Assembly (NCBI GenBank): GCA_036429605.1 | Contig: CM071590.1 | Span: forward strand, 930,001 to 994,000 | Length of the DNA stretch: 64,000 nt | Reading direction: 5' to 3' | Source: Cladobotryum mycophilum | Lineage: Eukaryota > Ascomycota > Sordariomycetes > Hypocreales > Hypocreaceae | Part shown: piece by piece, positions 10,740 through 20,933 of the stretch | Numbering within the stretch: position 1 is the first letter of the stretch | Layout: each line of letters opens with the position of its first letter | The notes under the pieces: model-generated | The model's input: only the letters and a program-made list of their open reading frames with translations | Databases searched by the model: none | Told to the model about the DNA's origin: nothing | Position numbers and translations under genes: made by a program

Positions 10740-12275
10740 GTTTTTATACCAGAAGTTGGTCGTCCGCAGAATGGCGGACCCGGGTTTTATGGAAAAGAAA
10801 AAGGGCAAACGGGATGCTATTATTAAGATTTAGCATGGGTAGCATTTTTCTATTTTATTTACTTATTTTTATTTTCTTGGGTTGTTGGCATGATTGAAGA
10901 TACGATGTAATGGCACATTGTCATCATGTCGGGGGAATGGGCCCAAATGGGACACGAGTAATATGCAGCAAATTGTTTAGATAATTACACAAAATCCATC
11001 ATACTACAAAGCCAACCCAAGAATCCGTAACTTGTGCATAAATAGTCCGCTCAGTCGTGCAAGCAACTACCCATCAGCTCATCAGATGCTCTGCGTAACT
11101 CTTTGTAGTAATAACTTGGTAAGCTCAGGTGGATTTGCAACGTCTCGACCAATTAAACATCCCACATACAAGAACTCATGACATGGACAAAGTGGAAACA
11201 TGCCTCAGAAGTCGGTGAAATGATGCCTCTGGTGAAGCCTGCGGAGCTTCGCCAATAGACCCGGATCTGCTGTGCTCTCGGCAAGACCATGGATTGATGC
11301 TACACAACATGAACCACGAGAGAACATTGAACACGCCAGGCCAAGTACCGACATGATGAATTCCCGGTAGTAGTAGAGGTACAAGGTGCCGCCCTCAACA
11401 TATTCTGGGGGTCTCGCTTCTACCAGCAGTACCATACAGCTCCCTCCCTCGGAAGTGTACCAAGCATCGCCACCAGGTCCGCACAATCAGGGATTCAAAG
11501 CCCTCATTGAAAGAAAAGTCACCTCCGTATCGAGATCGGAAATCCCGATTCCGGCCGTTTCACCGCCGATACAGTATGTCCTTGGCCTTCCATGAGGCCT
11601 CTTTTCATCGCCTTGGTCGCCTCCTGCGGTGCGACAAAGGAAAAGAGCTCGTCATCTGACCTGACGAAAACGCAGGTTTTGATGAATCTGCGGTTCTACA
11701 AACGACATGAGTGTTTCTCTTTCATGCAGGTAATTTAATCATGCTAAGAAAAAGAGAGAGAAAAGAGAGAGGTCTAGAACACCGAATAGTTTGCACGACC
11801 TTGATGACGATGCTGCTTTTGCCTCGGCTCAATGACGTCGAAGTCGGTGTGCAGTATAAGGCAGGTAAGTAATACTCCCATACCTATAGTAGTCATGCCA
11901 TGCGATTGCTCATATCTACTAAATCATCTCAAAAAAGGAACCTAGAAACATTATTTTTATGAATGATGAATATCATATGTATTAATTACTAATTAATAAA
12001 GGATTGACTGTAATCGTTCATAAGTTGATGCATGCTGATCGATCATATGCTAAAAAACGCCATGGCAATTGTTCCACCCAAAAAAGAAAAAAGTCTACTC
12101 AGTTCACCACCCTATGCATAGGTTCGTCTCGTCTCGTCTCGTCTCATCATTGTGTTGTCGTCATCGTTGTCAAGCCAACAAGAAGTTCTGATAAACTCCA
12201 GAAAATATTATTGCTGTTGCTGTTGCTGCTATTGTTGTTGCGGCTGTATGTGTTTGTTGGGGTTGTGCAGATGAT
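10740..12275. other. gene-free spacer
   Basis: About 1.5 kb with no supportable gene. It contains short A+T-rich stretches near 11,930-12,000, a GTCTC run at 12,123-12,146 and TTG/CTG triplet repeats near 12,210-12,245. These lie just downstream of the secreted-protein gene's stop codon. Confidence 0.5.
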
Positions 12276-12757
12276 TTACTGCTTGTAGCCGCAGGTGATG
12301 GACCAGGCCTTGAACTGGTCGGTAGCCTTGGAGCACTGCGCGACGGTGAGGACCGTGGCACCAGTCTTGCAGTCATCAGATTCGTAAGCAGTAACTATGG
12401 AGTCCTTCATGTTAGATCGACAGTTTTTTCTTACATCATAGGGCGGGAAGAGTATGGGGGTAAGCTATGTAAGGGAAGGGAGAGAGGGAGAGAAGAGGGA
12501 GAGAGAGAGAGAGACATACAGGTGCATCCCTTGTTGATGTCGGTCAAGCTAAGGGACTTGTAGTCGGCGTTGAGGCTCTTGCATTGGCCGTTGGTGAAGT
12601 CATCGTCAATGACGGTCCAGACGCCCAGGTTGCCGGTAAAGCAGTCATCGCCGCTGTAGACGCGGAAGTCGGCGACGTGGATGTTTCGGGGGATGAAGGC
12701 AGCGTTGGCACTGGCCATGAGGGCGGCGGCGGCGGAGATGATGGCGAAGAACTGCAT
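12276..12757 (-). CDS. small secreted six-cysteine protein
   Basis: Unrecognised 118-residue protein with a clear signal peptide (about residues 1-19, ending SANA). Exon 1 is 12757-12520 and exon 2 is 12394-12276, with a 124-base GTATGT..AG intron whose middle is a GA/TC-rich microsatellite. The mature protein has six cysteines in two similar halves: DDCFTG / GQC / GC and DDCKTG / QC / TCG. This hints at internal duplication or three disulphides. The ending SITCGYKQ precedes TAA at 12278-12276. Small size, a signal peptide and even cysteine number are typical of fungal effector-like or surface-active secreted proteins; no function can be assigned. Confidence 0.8.
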
Positions 12758-15560
12758 GTTGATGGTTGTTTGGAAGGTATTTGTTGTTGAGAGTTGTTTG
12801 GTTTGGGGTGAGAAGAGAGGAGAGAAGAGAAGAAGATGTTTATATAAGTGGATGTTGATGCTTTGTTGGTGATGATGATGATGATGATGCTTGTGATGAT
12901 GAAAGAATAGATCGGTTGAACAGTCGAGGAGAAAAGGTCCTTTATATCTCGTTCAAGAACATCAATGACCATGTAATCGGCCAGATGCATTCATAGTCAG
13001 GCGGGTTTACAATTTGTGGAAACACCAGGAATACGAAGCTTCCTGTCTACCAAAAGTGGAGATTTGCATTGCCAACAATCTGCAGTGTTCCTCCCGGATA
13101 CGATGGGGATGTGAATGAATAGAAGGAGAGAGAGAAAAGAGGGCAAGATGGACGGTGCGTGGCGTGGTGTTAGTGACTGAGACCATGTGTGCGTGCGTGC
13201 GCGTGTGTGTGATGTGATGTGTGTCGATAGTATCCAAGGCTTGGCTGGCTGGTCCTGGTCCTTGGAAGACGAAAAGGCCGGACCCGGATGGTCGGCCTGC
13301 AGAGTGCAGAGAGAGCTACTGGCCTAAGACAAAACTGGCTTTGCTTCATTATTTCCCAGATGGGCTATACTATTGAATGAATGAATATACATGCAGCACA
13401 CACACATACCTAGACAAGGTGGGCAAGGTGTGTGGGCACGCAGTACAGGTCTACCAAGGTATGGCACGTAGGTCATGATGGAATGAATGAATGAATGAAT
13501 GAATGCACGCGTCCTGCGGCAAGGGACAGGCAAGACATGGACGGAGGAGGCTCGGGCGGACAAGCGGGCGGCGGGCAGCCAAAGACAGCACTGCCCGCGT
13601 GATGGAACTGGACTGGCTGGAGCGACGATCACCTACACTCTGATCTCATGCACCTAAAAATACATGATCAAGGCTGGGTCCTCCCTTCCCACCAATGCCA
13701 TACCAACATTACTACGTTTCTTATGTGCATGTACTCTTGACGTACATTCAATGGGACCCCCAAGTTCGTTCGTTCTTCTCCCAGCATCATCGCTCTCCGG
13801 TGGCGACTGGAGCTCCCAGTTCCCAGTACCTAGCGCCTCTTCGGATCCTGTTTATTATGTATGTACAGCCCAGCCCGCCCGTACTGTACGTTACCTATAC
13901 GGGGCCACAGCGGGTCTAGCATCGTCATGCCGGCGGCCATGGATAGACTAGGCACTGGACCGAAAATGTTGGATGAAGCTTTTTTGCCTTTGTATGCATG
14001 TGCATATACTGTACAAATCGCAGTGACACAGCATGATGTAGACAATGACCATAAAGAGAGAAAGAGGGAGAGAAACAACATCAGCAGCAATCAAAGAGGG
14101 CTGGGCTATGAGTGTTGGCCCACACCGTGAACCCTTGCCAGTTGGGCTGGCCGTATCCGGAATCCCCAGCATACGCCACAACTACCTGGTCAAGTCATAC
14201 AGTCAAGGTTCAAGGGATGGATGCAAAGTACCTACATAGTAGTTATTAATTACTGGAAGCCTACATAATAAATTCAAGTAAATAATAATAATGATAATAA
14301 TAATACCGAGCTCGTACATGCAGCAAGGGAAGGAAATCCCATCACATTCCATTCCACTCCAACCCAAAAAAAAAAACAGCCCTCCCGGAGCAAGAAAGAA
14401 AAGGGTATACCTTGCGTATACGAGGCCCTCCCTCCCCGAAAGGGCTTTTTGAATGATGTGTTGGTGTGGCAAAGTGAGCAAACAACGGGCGGCTTACATG
14501 GACGTTTACAATGCACACCCTCAATAAACAAAACGGTTGTCCGGCGGGAATAGTTCAAATAGTCTCCTGCATGGTTGAAAGGTAAAAGAGAGAGAAAAGT
14601 GACGGATCCCATATCCCAAAATGTCAAAATATGTGGTTACATCAGAATGCAGCCCTCTTGCTTGCTCTCTGTCTCTTCTTCCATTCCATTTCTTCCAGGG
14701 ATGGAGCTTTTTAACGAGATGGATCCACGTCGGATCGATTGCGGGCCATTAAACTATTGGTCCAAACGTCCATACGATCTACTATGACGATGGATGTTGG
14801 TTGGATGCGGGTGAGTGGGTGGTCATAGTTACGAGATATGCGTCTGTGTGTGTGTGTGTGTGTGTGTGAATGTGAATGGATTCCCCCCATCTTGCGCGGG
14901 GTCACGATGGCTTCCACGTTTTTTATTTCCCAATGGGTTTATTTCAAGCGATTGGAGAAATGCATGACAAGGCTTATGCAACAGGGGGGGGCAAGTCTCC
15001 ATGGATTTTAACTCCGAACGTGTATGGACCTCTGTTCCGAACCCTTTGAACATTCTCTTGTCACATCACGAGCATTCACGGCGCAGGCGGCTTAAGCAGG
15101 GGTAGATTCCAGCCATGTGTAACTTGTACGTACGGAATATTCAATGCATATGCAAAGAGGTGCGCAAACACACTCACGCGCATAGTCTGTCGTATGCAGG
15201 ACAATGCGACATATCCCCTCTCCCCTTGTCATCGGACTGTCGCACAGAAGAAGAAAAAACTTCTTCCGGACATGTTTTCGAACCTCGGAAAGGGAACTTT
15301 CTTTTGTGTATTCCGTAGCTTTGCTGCATCTATCCACAGCCAAGACAAGCCCTTTGAGAGGGCTGAAAGTGGCCGTGTCTTTGTGCTTGTGCTTTGTGCC
15401 ATCATCCGCCCGCGTGTTCCCCCCCCATCTTTCTTCCCAACTGCCGGGTGGCATTCCAAACAAGCGCGCCCTTGGATCTTTTCTTTCGCTTCCATCCTTT
15501 TCTCCTTGGTCTCCCCCGTTGCTACAAGGGACCTTGTACTTTGTCTTGTACATGTTGGGT
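12758..15560. other. 2.8-kb gene-free, microsatellite-rich spacer
   Basis: No gene is supported. It contains GATGAT triplets (about 12,868-12,888), GAAT tetranucleotide runs (about 13,372-13,385 and 13,480-13,505), TG dinucleotides near 14,845-14,868 and low-complexity patches. It ends at the target-site duplication of the Harbinger element. Confidence 0.5.
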
Positions 15561-15563
15561 TTA

Positions 15564-15593
15564 GGGCCAGATCGGCCAGAGGATTAGCATAAG
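15564..15593 (+). repeat. left terminal inverted repeat of Harbinger element
   Basis: 30 bases, an exact reverse complement of 19113-19142. Preceded by the TTA target-site copy. Confidence 0.95.
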
Positions 15594-15792
15594 CCAGTTT
15601 GCCCCACAGTGACTTTGAACTTGCACAACGGGTCAGAAGTACTTTTCCTGTCCCCTGTCAAAAATTATGCAAACGTAGCCAGACCGCCTTCCAGATTCGT
15701 AGAACTGGCCTACACCGCCAAAAGTACTGCACGGTGTTTGTAACGCAGTCGCTTCGTCTATTGCGTGTTTATGATATCGTGATACCGTCAAA

Positions 15793-16887
15793 ATGGAAGA
15801 CAACTACAGTCAGACTGTTAGTTCTGAAGTAGTAACACCAATAAGGTCAGAAAACGAGGCCTTACCAGCATCTCCCGAAGCTGTGTTGACTACACCGTCG
15901 CTGAGAACTGAGAATATTCCTGCTGAAACTCCTCCTGTTTCCCCCTTGTCTTCTCAAACGACAGGAAGCCGGTCTGCAACGAGGTCAGGAAGAACTCAAT
16001 GGACAGATGCAATGAGCATTTTTTTCCTCGAGCTTCTTAGAGAGGCTCGAAATGAGGGTTATCTCCAGTCAGCAAAGTCGACATTCGTCAAGGCTGTGAT
16101 GGAACGCCTGTTGCCCTCAATGACAGAGCAGTTTCCACATAGTAATCTGCAAACAATCAAGTTAATAACCCATTTCAAATCGCTGCGAACCAAACACAGG
16201 ATGTTCCTGTGGATAACAGAACGAACTGGTGTTACCTATGATGAAGATAGCGGCATGGTTGATGCCAGCGACGAACAGTGGGATGCTTACCGTCAGGCTC
16301 ATGGTCCAGGTGCCATGTGGTTGAAGATCCGCGGGTTGCCACGACCTGGGCTGTATGCCTATGTATTCGAGGATAATGAGGCTATGGGCAGGTTCATCGT
16401 CTCTGCCGGCGATGATGAAGGATTCGATGCCATAGACCTAGCCACACAGTTAACGGAGAACGCTGAGAGCGAGGTTCCAAGTTCATCGGGAACGGAAAAT
16501 CAAGCACGACGAATTCAATCAGTTCGTCGCCGTGTACCTCAAAACAACAGGGCTTCGGAAGATACACCTGAAATACGGCGACAGACAATGCAATCGTTGG
16601 TCTCTCTTGCCTCAACCATCGAGGGATGTATGAGTTCTATTTCCAGTTCAATATCAGCTAAACAGAAACGTGAACCTGGAGCTGGGGATATAGATCTCGC
16701 CATTCAGGATTGTCGACGCCTTTTTCGCCTTTCTGGGCGGCAACTTGTCGTCTTTGCGAAAGGAATAACGGTTCCTTTAATGGCAGTCTGTTGGAATAAC
16801 TTCAGAGATGATAAAATGGCTAAATTGGCGATGCTTGAGGAGATATTAGGAGAAAGGGTTGATGAGAGTGTTGTTGTTGATGTGTAG
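15793..16887 (+). CDS. Harbinger Myb/SANT-like helper protein
   Basis: A 364-residue single-exon protein. After a Ser/Thr/Pro-rich N-terminus (residues 1-65) comes a Myb/SANT-like DNA-binding domain of the type found next to Harbinger transposases (about residues 68-160). It starts at TQWTDAMSIFFLELL and includes THFKSLRTKHRMFLWI and a conserved GAMWLKIRGLPR segment. In the superfamily such proteins bind the transposon ends and help the transposase enter the nucleus and act. The C-terminal half (residues 230-364) is Ser/Arg-rich, then helical. The gene lies wholly inside the inverted repeats and faces the transposase. The ATG context (CAAAATGG) is good. The frame is intact. Confidence 0.85.
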   Translation: MEDNYSQTVSSEVVTPIRSENEALPASPEAVLTTPSLRTENIPAETPPVSPLSSQTTGSRSATRSGRTQWTDAMSIFFLELLREARNEGYLQSAKSTFVKAVMERLLPSMTEQFPHSNLQTIKLITHFKSLRTKHRMFLWITERTGVTYDEDSGMVDASDEQWDAYRQAHGPGAMWLKIRGLPRPGLYAYVFEDNEAMGRFIVSAGDDEGFDAIDLATQLTENAESEVPSSSGTENQARRIQSVRRRVPQNNRASEDTPEIRRQTMQSLVSLASTIEGCMSSISSSISAKQKREPGAGDIDLAIQDCRRLFRLSGRQLVVFAKGITVPLMAVCWNNFRDDKMAKLAMLEEILGERVDESVVVDV

Positions 16888-17514
16888 GGTTGAAGGTATT
16901 GCAATGTGGGTTTTTTTGCCTATAAAATCGATATTAGGCGGGGTTATTGTGTGTGGTGAGGTAGCTTCTCGAAGCTATGAAATCGGGTGGTTATGAGGTT
17001 ATACTGAAGCCCCTGACTTTCTCCTTCTCAACGTAATCCACAATCACAACACTCATGGATTTCAACACATCCAGACAAGATATATAAAATTCCTTGATTA
17101 TATAGTATCTTTAGTATATGAAATTGATTTTATGATTTTCTTAATATTTATATTATGTCTTTTTGATTTTTAGTGGAATTTTAAAGTATATATAATTACT
17201 TGATTGCTGTGTAAAGCTGTAAGAAAGAAGTTGAAAAATCATCTGCTAGTACAGTGAAAATTTTTCAGGCGTGAATTGACCTCATAGCTCACTAAATAAT
17301 AGCGGTTATAGCACTATAACCACTATAAATATAGCACCTTTAGTAATTAAAAAACTTTTAGCAGTAACCCCACTATATTATAGCAGATACAGTCACTAAA
17401 GCCCCCTGTAAATATAGCATCTCATTCACTAAAGCCTACTATAACCTATCCTATACCAAAATAACCCAAATTTCTCAAAGCATCAGATCAACTTCAACAC
17501 CACATATCACAACA
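16888..17514. other. A+T-rich junction between Harbinger genes with TATAGCA repeats
   Basis: Convergent 3' region. Bases 17,080-17,200 are very A+T-rich. Bases 17,285-17,460 contain four copies of TATAGCA plus two of CACTAAAGCC and several ACTATAA motifs. It serves as the shared 3' flank of both genes. The short motif repeats may bind protein or may be a decayed insertion; their role is unknown. Confidence 0.5.
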
Positions 17515-18807
17515 TCACCACTTCCTCCCACCTTCAAAAGCCCTCATCCCCCCTTCATCTTCATTTTCATCGCTTGAGTCATCCAAACCTTCCCCTACAT
17601 CATCAAATTCATCATTTTCATCATTTTCATCATCCTTTTCCTCCATATAACTTCTATATGAGTCCCAGTTCGCTCTTGCAATATGGTCACGCAGATCTCG
17701 AGGCGAACTATTGCGGATAACCTCAGCTGCTCTTTCTATGTCATACTGGAGTTCATCAGGGACGTATTTTGAACTCTCATCTCCTGGAATACCATCTTTT
17801 CTAATGAAATTCCATAGGCCTGTTGTCGCATACACTATCTTAACCTGGTCTCCGAAGCTATACTCTGGTGGGTTGTCTCTGAGGATCTTGAACTTGCGTT
17901 TTAACCCGCCAAACGTCTGTTCGATGATAATCCGCAGGCGAGCATGCCGTAAGTTATACAGTTCTTCTTTCGTCTCCGGCTTGTTCAAAGCGTCCCTCCA
18001 GTCCTGCAAATGATAGCGAGTGTTTGGGTATGGTACTAATAGACCTGGCTGTATTCCAAAACCAGCGTCCCCTAGGTAGCAACGACCGTCAGGAATCCTG
18101 AACCCGTGAAGAAAGGCAAGGCGGCAAAGACGAGCATCATGAAGGCGACCTTCCCCTCCCGCGAGAATGTACGTAAATGTTCTATCAAAACGAACAGCCG
18201 CGAATACATTCTGCGTAAGCTTATTTTTCCTGTTCCAGAATTTATGCTGATATTTTGCAGGAACATGCGCTGCCACATGGGTCCCATCAATGGCACCAAT
18301 ACAACCGGAAAACGCAGCATGCTTTGGCTCCAGTTCAACCTCTGGGGATAGCGATGCTTCATTTGGTTGGGTGACAAACTCAAGGTGTAGTTTCCTCATA
18401 GGATCAATGACCTCGTGGAATACTGACGAGACAGTGCTTTGAGCAATTTTGAAGAAGAACGCTGTTTCCCGTTGTGTTGCCCCAAACACCATAACGAACA
18501 AGAAGACCATAATTTTATGCTCAACAGTTTGATAACGAGTGTCGGCCAACTGTGTGTTCAAGCGCAGCCATTTGCAGAGCTTAGCAAATATTGCCTTTTC
18601 CATTCGAAAAAGGTATGTGAAGACAACATTTGGGCTATTAAGCAGTGAAATTATATGCAAATTCGCTGCCTCCGGTCCCCCTTCGTGTATCCTTTGACGG
18701 CTGACCTCATTGTCTTCGGCGCTCTCGATGGCGCTTTCTAGAAATGTCAGTTTGAAGCCAAGGGCTATCAAACTGACGTATAGTTGCATAAGAAGGTCAG
18801 TCACCAT
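17515..18807 (-). CDS. HARBI1-type DDE transposase
   Basis: A 430-residue DDE_Tnp_4-family transposase/nuclease, single exon. A helix-turn-helix-like region (about residues 110-134, FGATQRETAFFFKIAQSTVS) precedes the catalytic core. The expected acidic residues are present: Asp174 in GAIDGTHV, Asp224 in GRLHDARL and Glu296 in IIEQTFGGLKRKF, together with the conserved YLGDAGF block at 244-250. It is predicted to cut and rejoin the element's ends, with TTA target choice. The tail (residues 390-430) is very acidic and Ser-rich. There is no frameshift or stop, so it may be active; the Myb-like gene inside the same element is its likely partner. Confidence 0.93.
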   Translation of the reverse strand: MVTDLLMQLYVSLIALGFKLTFLESAIESAEDNEVSRQRIHEGGPEAANLHIISLLNSPNVVFTYLFRMEKAIFAKLCKWLRLNTQLADTRYQTVEHKIMVFLFVMVFGATQRETAFFFKIAQSTVSSVFHEVIDPMRKLHLEFVTQPNEASLSPEVELEPKHAAFSGCIGAIDGTHVAAHVPAKYQHKFWNRKNKLTQNVFAAVRFDRTFTYILAGGEGRLHDARLCRLAFLHGFRIPDGRCYLGDAGFGIQPGLLVPYPNTRYHLQDWRDALNKPETKEELYNLRHARLRIIIEQTFGGLKRKFKILRDNPPEYSFGDQVKIVYATTGLWNFIRKDGIPGDESSKYVPDELQYDIERAAEVIRNSSPRDLRDHIARANWDSYRSYMEEKDDENDENDEFDDVGEGLDDSSDENEDEGGMRAFEGGRKW

Positions 18808-19112
18808 TTCTGCGTTGTTGTGGTTATGATTAATATCTCGAATTCAAAGCTGACGTTCCGCAAGCCACAGCTCGAACTCGAGGATCAAGTTATCCCTCTT
18901 TTTTTGGGGGATAACATACGGCAGAATCTGGTCACCTAATGAGGGATAGTTGCCAAGTCACTACGATCAAACAAGCAAGGCGTCAGAAGATACATTTTCA
19001 AATTTGCATAACTTTGGAGCGGAGGATGCCGTTGGATTAGTACAGGTCATAGTTCTCAAAATGGTAATCCGGCCCTGTGTTATTCTTTTTCTGCCCCACA
19101 TCTTGCATTTTT

Positions 19113-19142
19113 CTTATGCTAATCCTCTGGCCGATCTGGCCC
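19113..19142 (-). repeat. right terminal inverted repeat of Harbinger element
   Basis: 30 bases, an exact reverse complement of the left end. Followed directly by TTA, the second target-site copy. Confidence 0.95.
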
Positions 19143-19145
19143 TTA

Positions 19146-20054
19146 GTTCCTGATGCGGCAGTTGGTTTGCAGCAGCACCATCCATCCATCCATCCATCCA
19201 TCCATCCACCACCCATGGATCCGAGTACTAAATTTACCCATGACATGACATGACATGACCCCTCCAGCTGCCTTTTTGATGGGGAAGTGGTCCTTTTTTC
19301 TGGGGGAGGGTCCTTGGGTGGGAAAAGGCCGTTTGCCGCGGAAGAAGTGAAATACGAGCCAGGCCGCTTGTATTTTTTTCTTCTTCTAGTTTTTCCGTCA
19401 AAGAAAAGATGCATATATATTAAATGAGAATTAATTAGAGAAACATATGTGTGTCTGCATATGGCTCGTCGTGTATGTTCGATGCATGCGTTCTTACAAA
19501 TCTTTGTGACTTCAATTTGTTTGTTTGTTCGTGTTTGTCGGTGTGAGAGCCCGTGTTGAATGATGTATAGCCTACTCGTCTTATCACACCTTCATCTTTG
19601 TTCTTTGATGTGTTTTTTTCTCGTATGCGATATTAATTCATTTAAAAGATTGTTTGATGCATCTCCAAATGGAACATTGACTTGTTTGTTCGTGTCATCA
19701 GCCGTCCCCTTGTTCAAAACCTAATCATGGTCTCAGCCCAACACCTTTGTCTTTATATCTATGCTTTCCTTTGGAGAAGAAATCTCAGTCCTCTTTATTT
19801 GTAAAGAAAATCATATCATGTGAATGCATAGTAAATTCTGGTATTGTCAAGCAACAATGTAGCCATGAATGTCAAAGGCCGAGTTCTAGGGTAGTGGGAT
19901 ATATAAATGTCTTCAAGTTGGTTGCTGATGGAGGCCAAACGGATCAAGATACCCCAAACAATTTAATACCTCTTAATTCGTGAACGAAAGATTGAAACCA
20001 TACTCACAAAAATCAACATCATCACCATCTCTTTCTTCCTCAGATCTACCCATC
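19146..20054. other. gene-free spacer
   Basis: No gene. Contains a CCAT tetranucleotide run (about 19,180-19,208), an ACATG repeat at about 19,240-19,259 and TTTG/TTGT repeats near 19,516-19,545. Leads into the family A gene at 20055. Confidence 0.5.
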
Positions 20055-20933
20055 ATGTCCGACTACGGCAGTGACAGCGAGGATGAGATGCCCTTCACCC
20101 TCAGGCTACCCGACGACGTCCTCGATTCCATCATCCAATGGGTTGAGGAGCAGGTCGACATGGAAGAGACCATGGAGAAGGGCCTCGTGATCCGCGACGG
20201 CGTCGTATTCCACTGGACAGACGCCGAGGTCGAATCGTCCAACGAAGCCACCGACAGCGTCCACATGACCCACCACGCCTCTGCAGATGACGGCGCTTCC
20301 TCCTCCTCCGACTGCAACTCCGACACTAGTTCCATGTATGATTACGACTCGGACGAGGATTCGGGTACGGAGTTTAGCCCCTTTATGGAGGAACTGTGGG
20401 GTCTTGGCTTTCTGACTGAGCACAGATTCAGGGATTTTGTTCATCGTCCTGTAGTCCGGCGCATCTGGGACGATCTCTGGAGCTTCCTCGCCAACCCCGT
20501 CCCACCAGAGGAGGAGCTGTCCTTTGACGTAAAGACAATCAACAGCGTCTCCCGTAAGATCCAACAGTGCTGGGACCAGCCCAGCGGCCACCACCGGTAC
20601 ACCCAAGAGGAGCCGGACAAGAAGTCCTGGAGCCTGGAAGACCACCTGGCCCGCTTCGCCGTGAAGCTCGGCCCGCTGTGCAATGGCAAGGGCATACCTC
20701 TGGGCACCTGCAAGCTGAGCCTGGTCTGGGCCTGGGCGGCGATCGAAATGGTGGACGTCTTGAGGAGCATGCAGAAGGGGTACGGGCCAGACGACGGACG
20801 GAACGAGGTGTGGGTGCGAGCCCCCAAGCCTGGTGATGTGAGGGACAACAGGATGCCTCATTATGATGAACTTAGGAAGAATGCCGTCTGGCTGGCTGGC
20901 TTGGAGCTGGCACTGGTGAAACTTGGATGCTAG
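20055..20933 (+). CDS. family A paralogue 1 (unknown function)
   Basis: Unrecognised single-exon protein of 292 residues. The first ATG in good context (ATCATGTCC) at 20055 was chosen; the frame is open further upstream but without an ATG. Residues 1-107 are acidic and Ser-rich. The core at about 109-255 is shared with the genes at 25322 and 33270: FM.E...LGFLT..RF..F, then a helical stretch, then EDHLARFAVKLGPLCNGK, VWAWAAIE at 224-231 and GPDDGR at 244-249. No signal peptide or membrane span is seen, so it is probably cytoplasmic or nuclear. This is the most divergent of the three. The next gene downstream, on the same strand, is a family B gene. Confidence 0.75.
   Translation: MSDYGSDSEDEMPFTLRLPDDVLDSIIQWVEEQVDMEETMEKGLVIRDGVVFHWTDAEVESSNEATDSVHMTHHASADDGASSSSDCNSDTSSMYDYDSDEDSGTEFSPFMEELWGLGFLTEHRFRDFVHRPVVRRIWDDLWSFLANPVPPEEELSFDVKTINSVSRKIQQCWDQPSGHHRYTQEEPDKKSWSLEDHLARFAVKLGPLCNGKGIPLGTCKLSLVWAWAAIEMVDVLRSMQKGYGPDDGRNEVWVRAPKPGDVRDNRMPHYDELRKNAVWLAGLELALVKLGC

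Larger units (their letters stand above)
15564..19142. mobile_element. intact PIF/Harbinger-type DNA transposon, 3,579 bp
   Basis: The element is bounded by perfect 30-base terminal inverted repeats (15564-15593 and 19113-19142) that start GGGCCAGATCGG on the left and end with the complement on the right. It is flanked on both sides by TTA (15561-15563 and 19143-19145), the 3-bp target duplication expected for PIF/Harbinger. It carries two convergent intact open frames: a Myb/SANT-like protein on the plus strand and a HARBI1-type DDE transposase on the minus strand, the standard two-gene content of this superfamily. Intact frames, identical ends and a perfect duplication all suggest recent insertion and possible activity. 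Confidence 0.95.
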
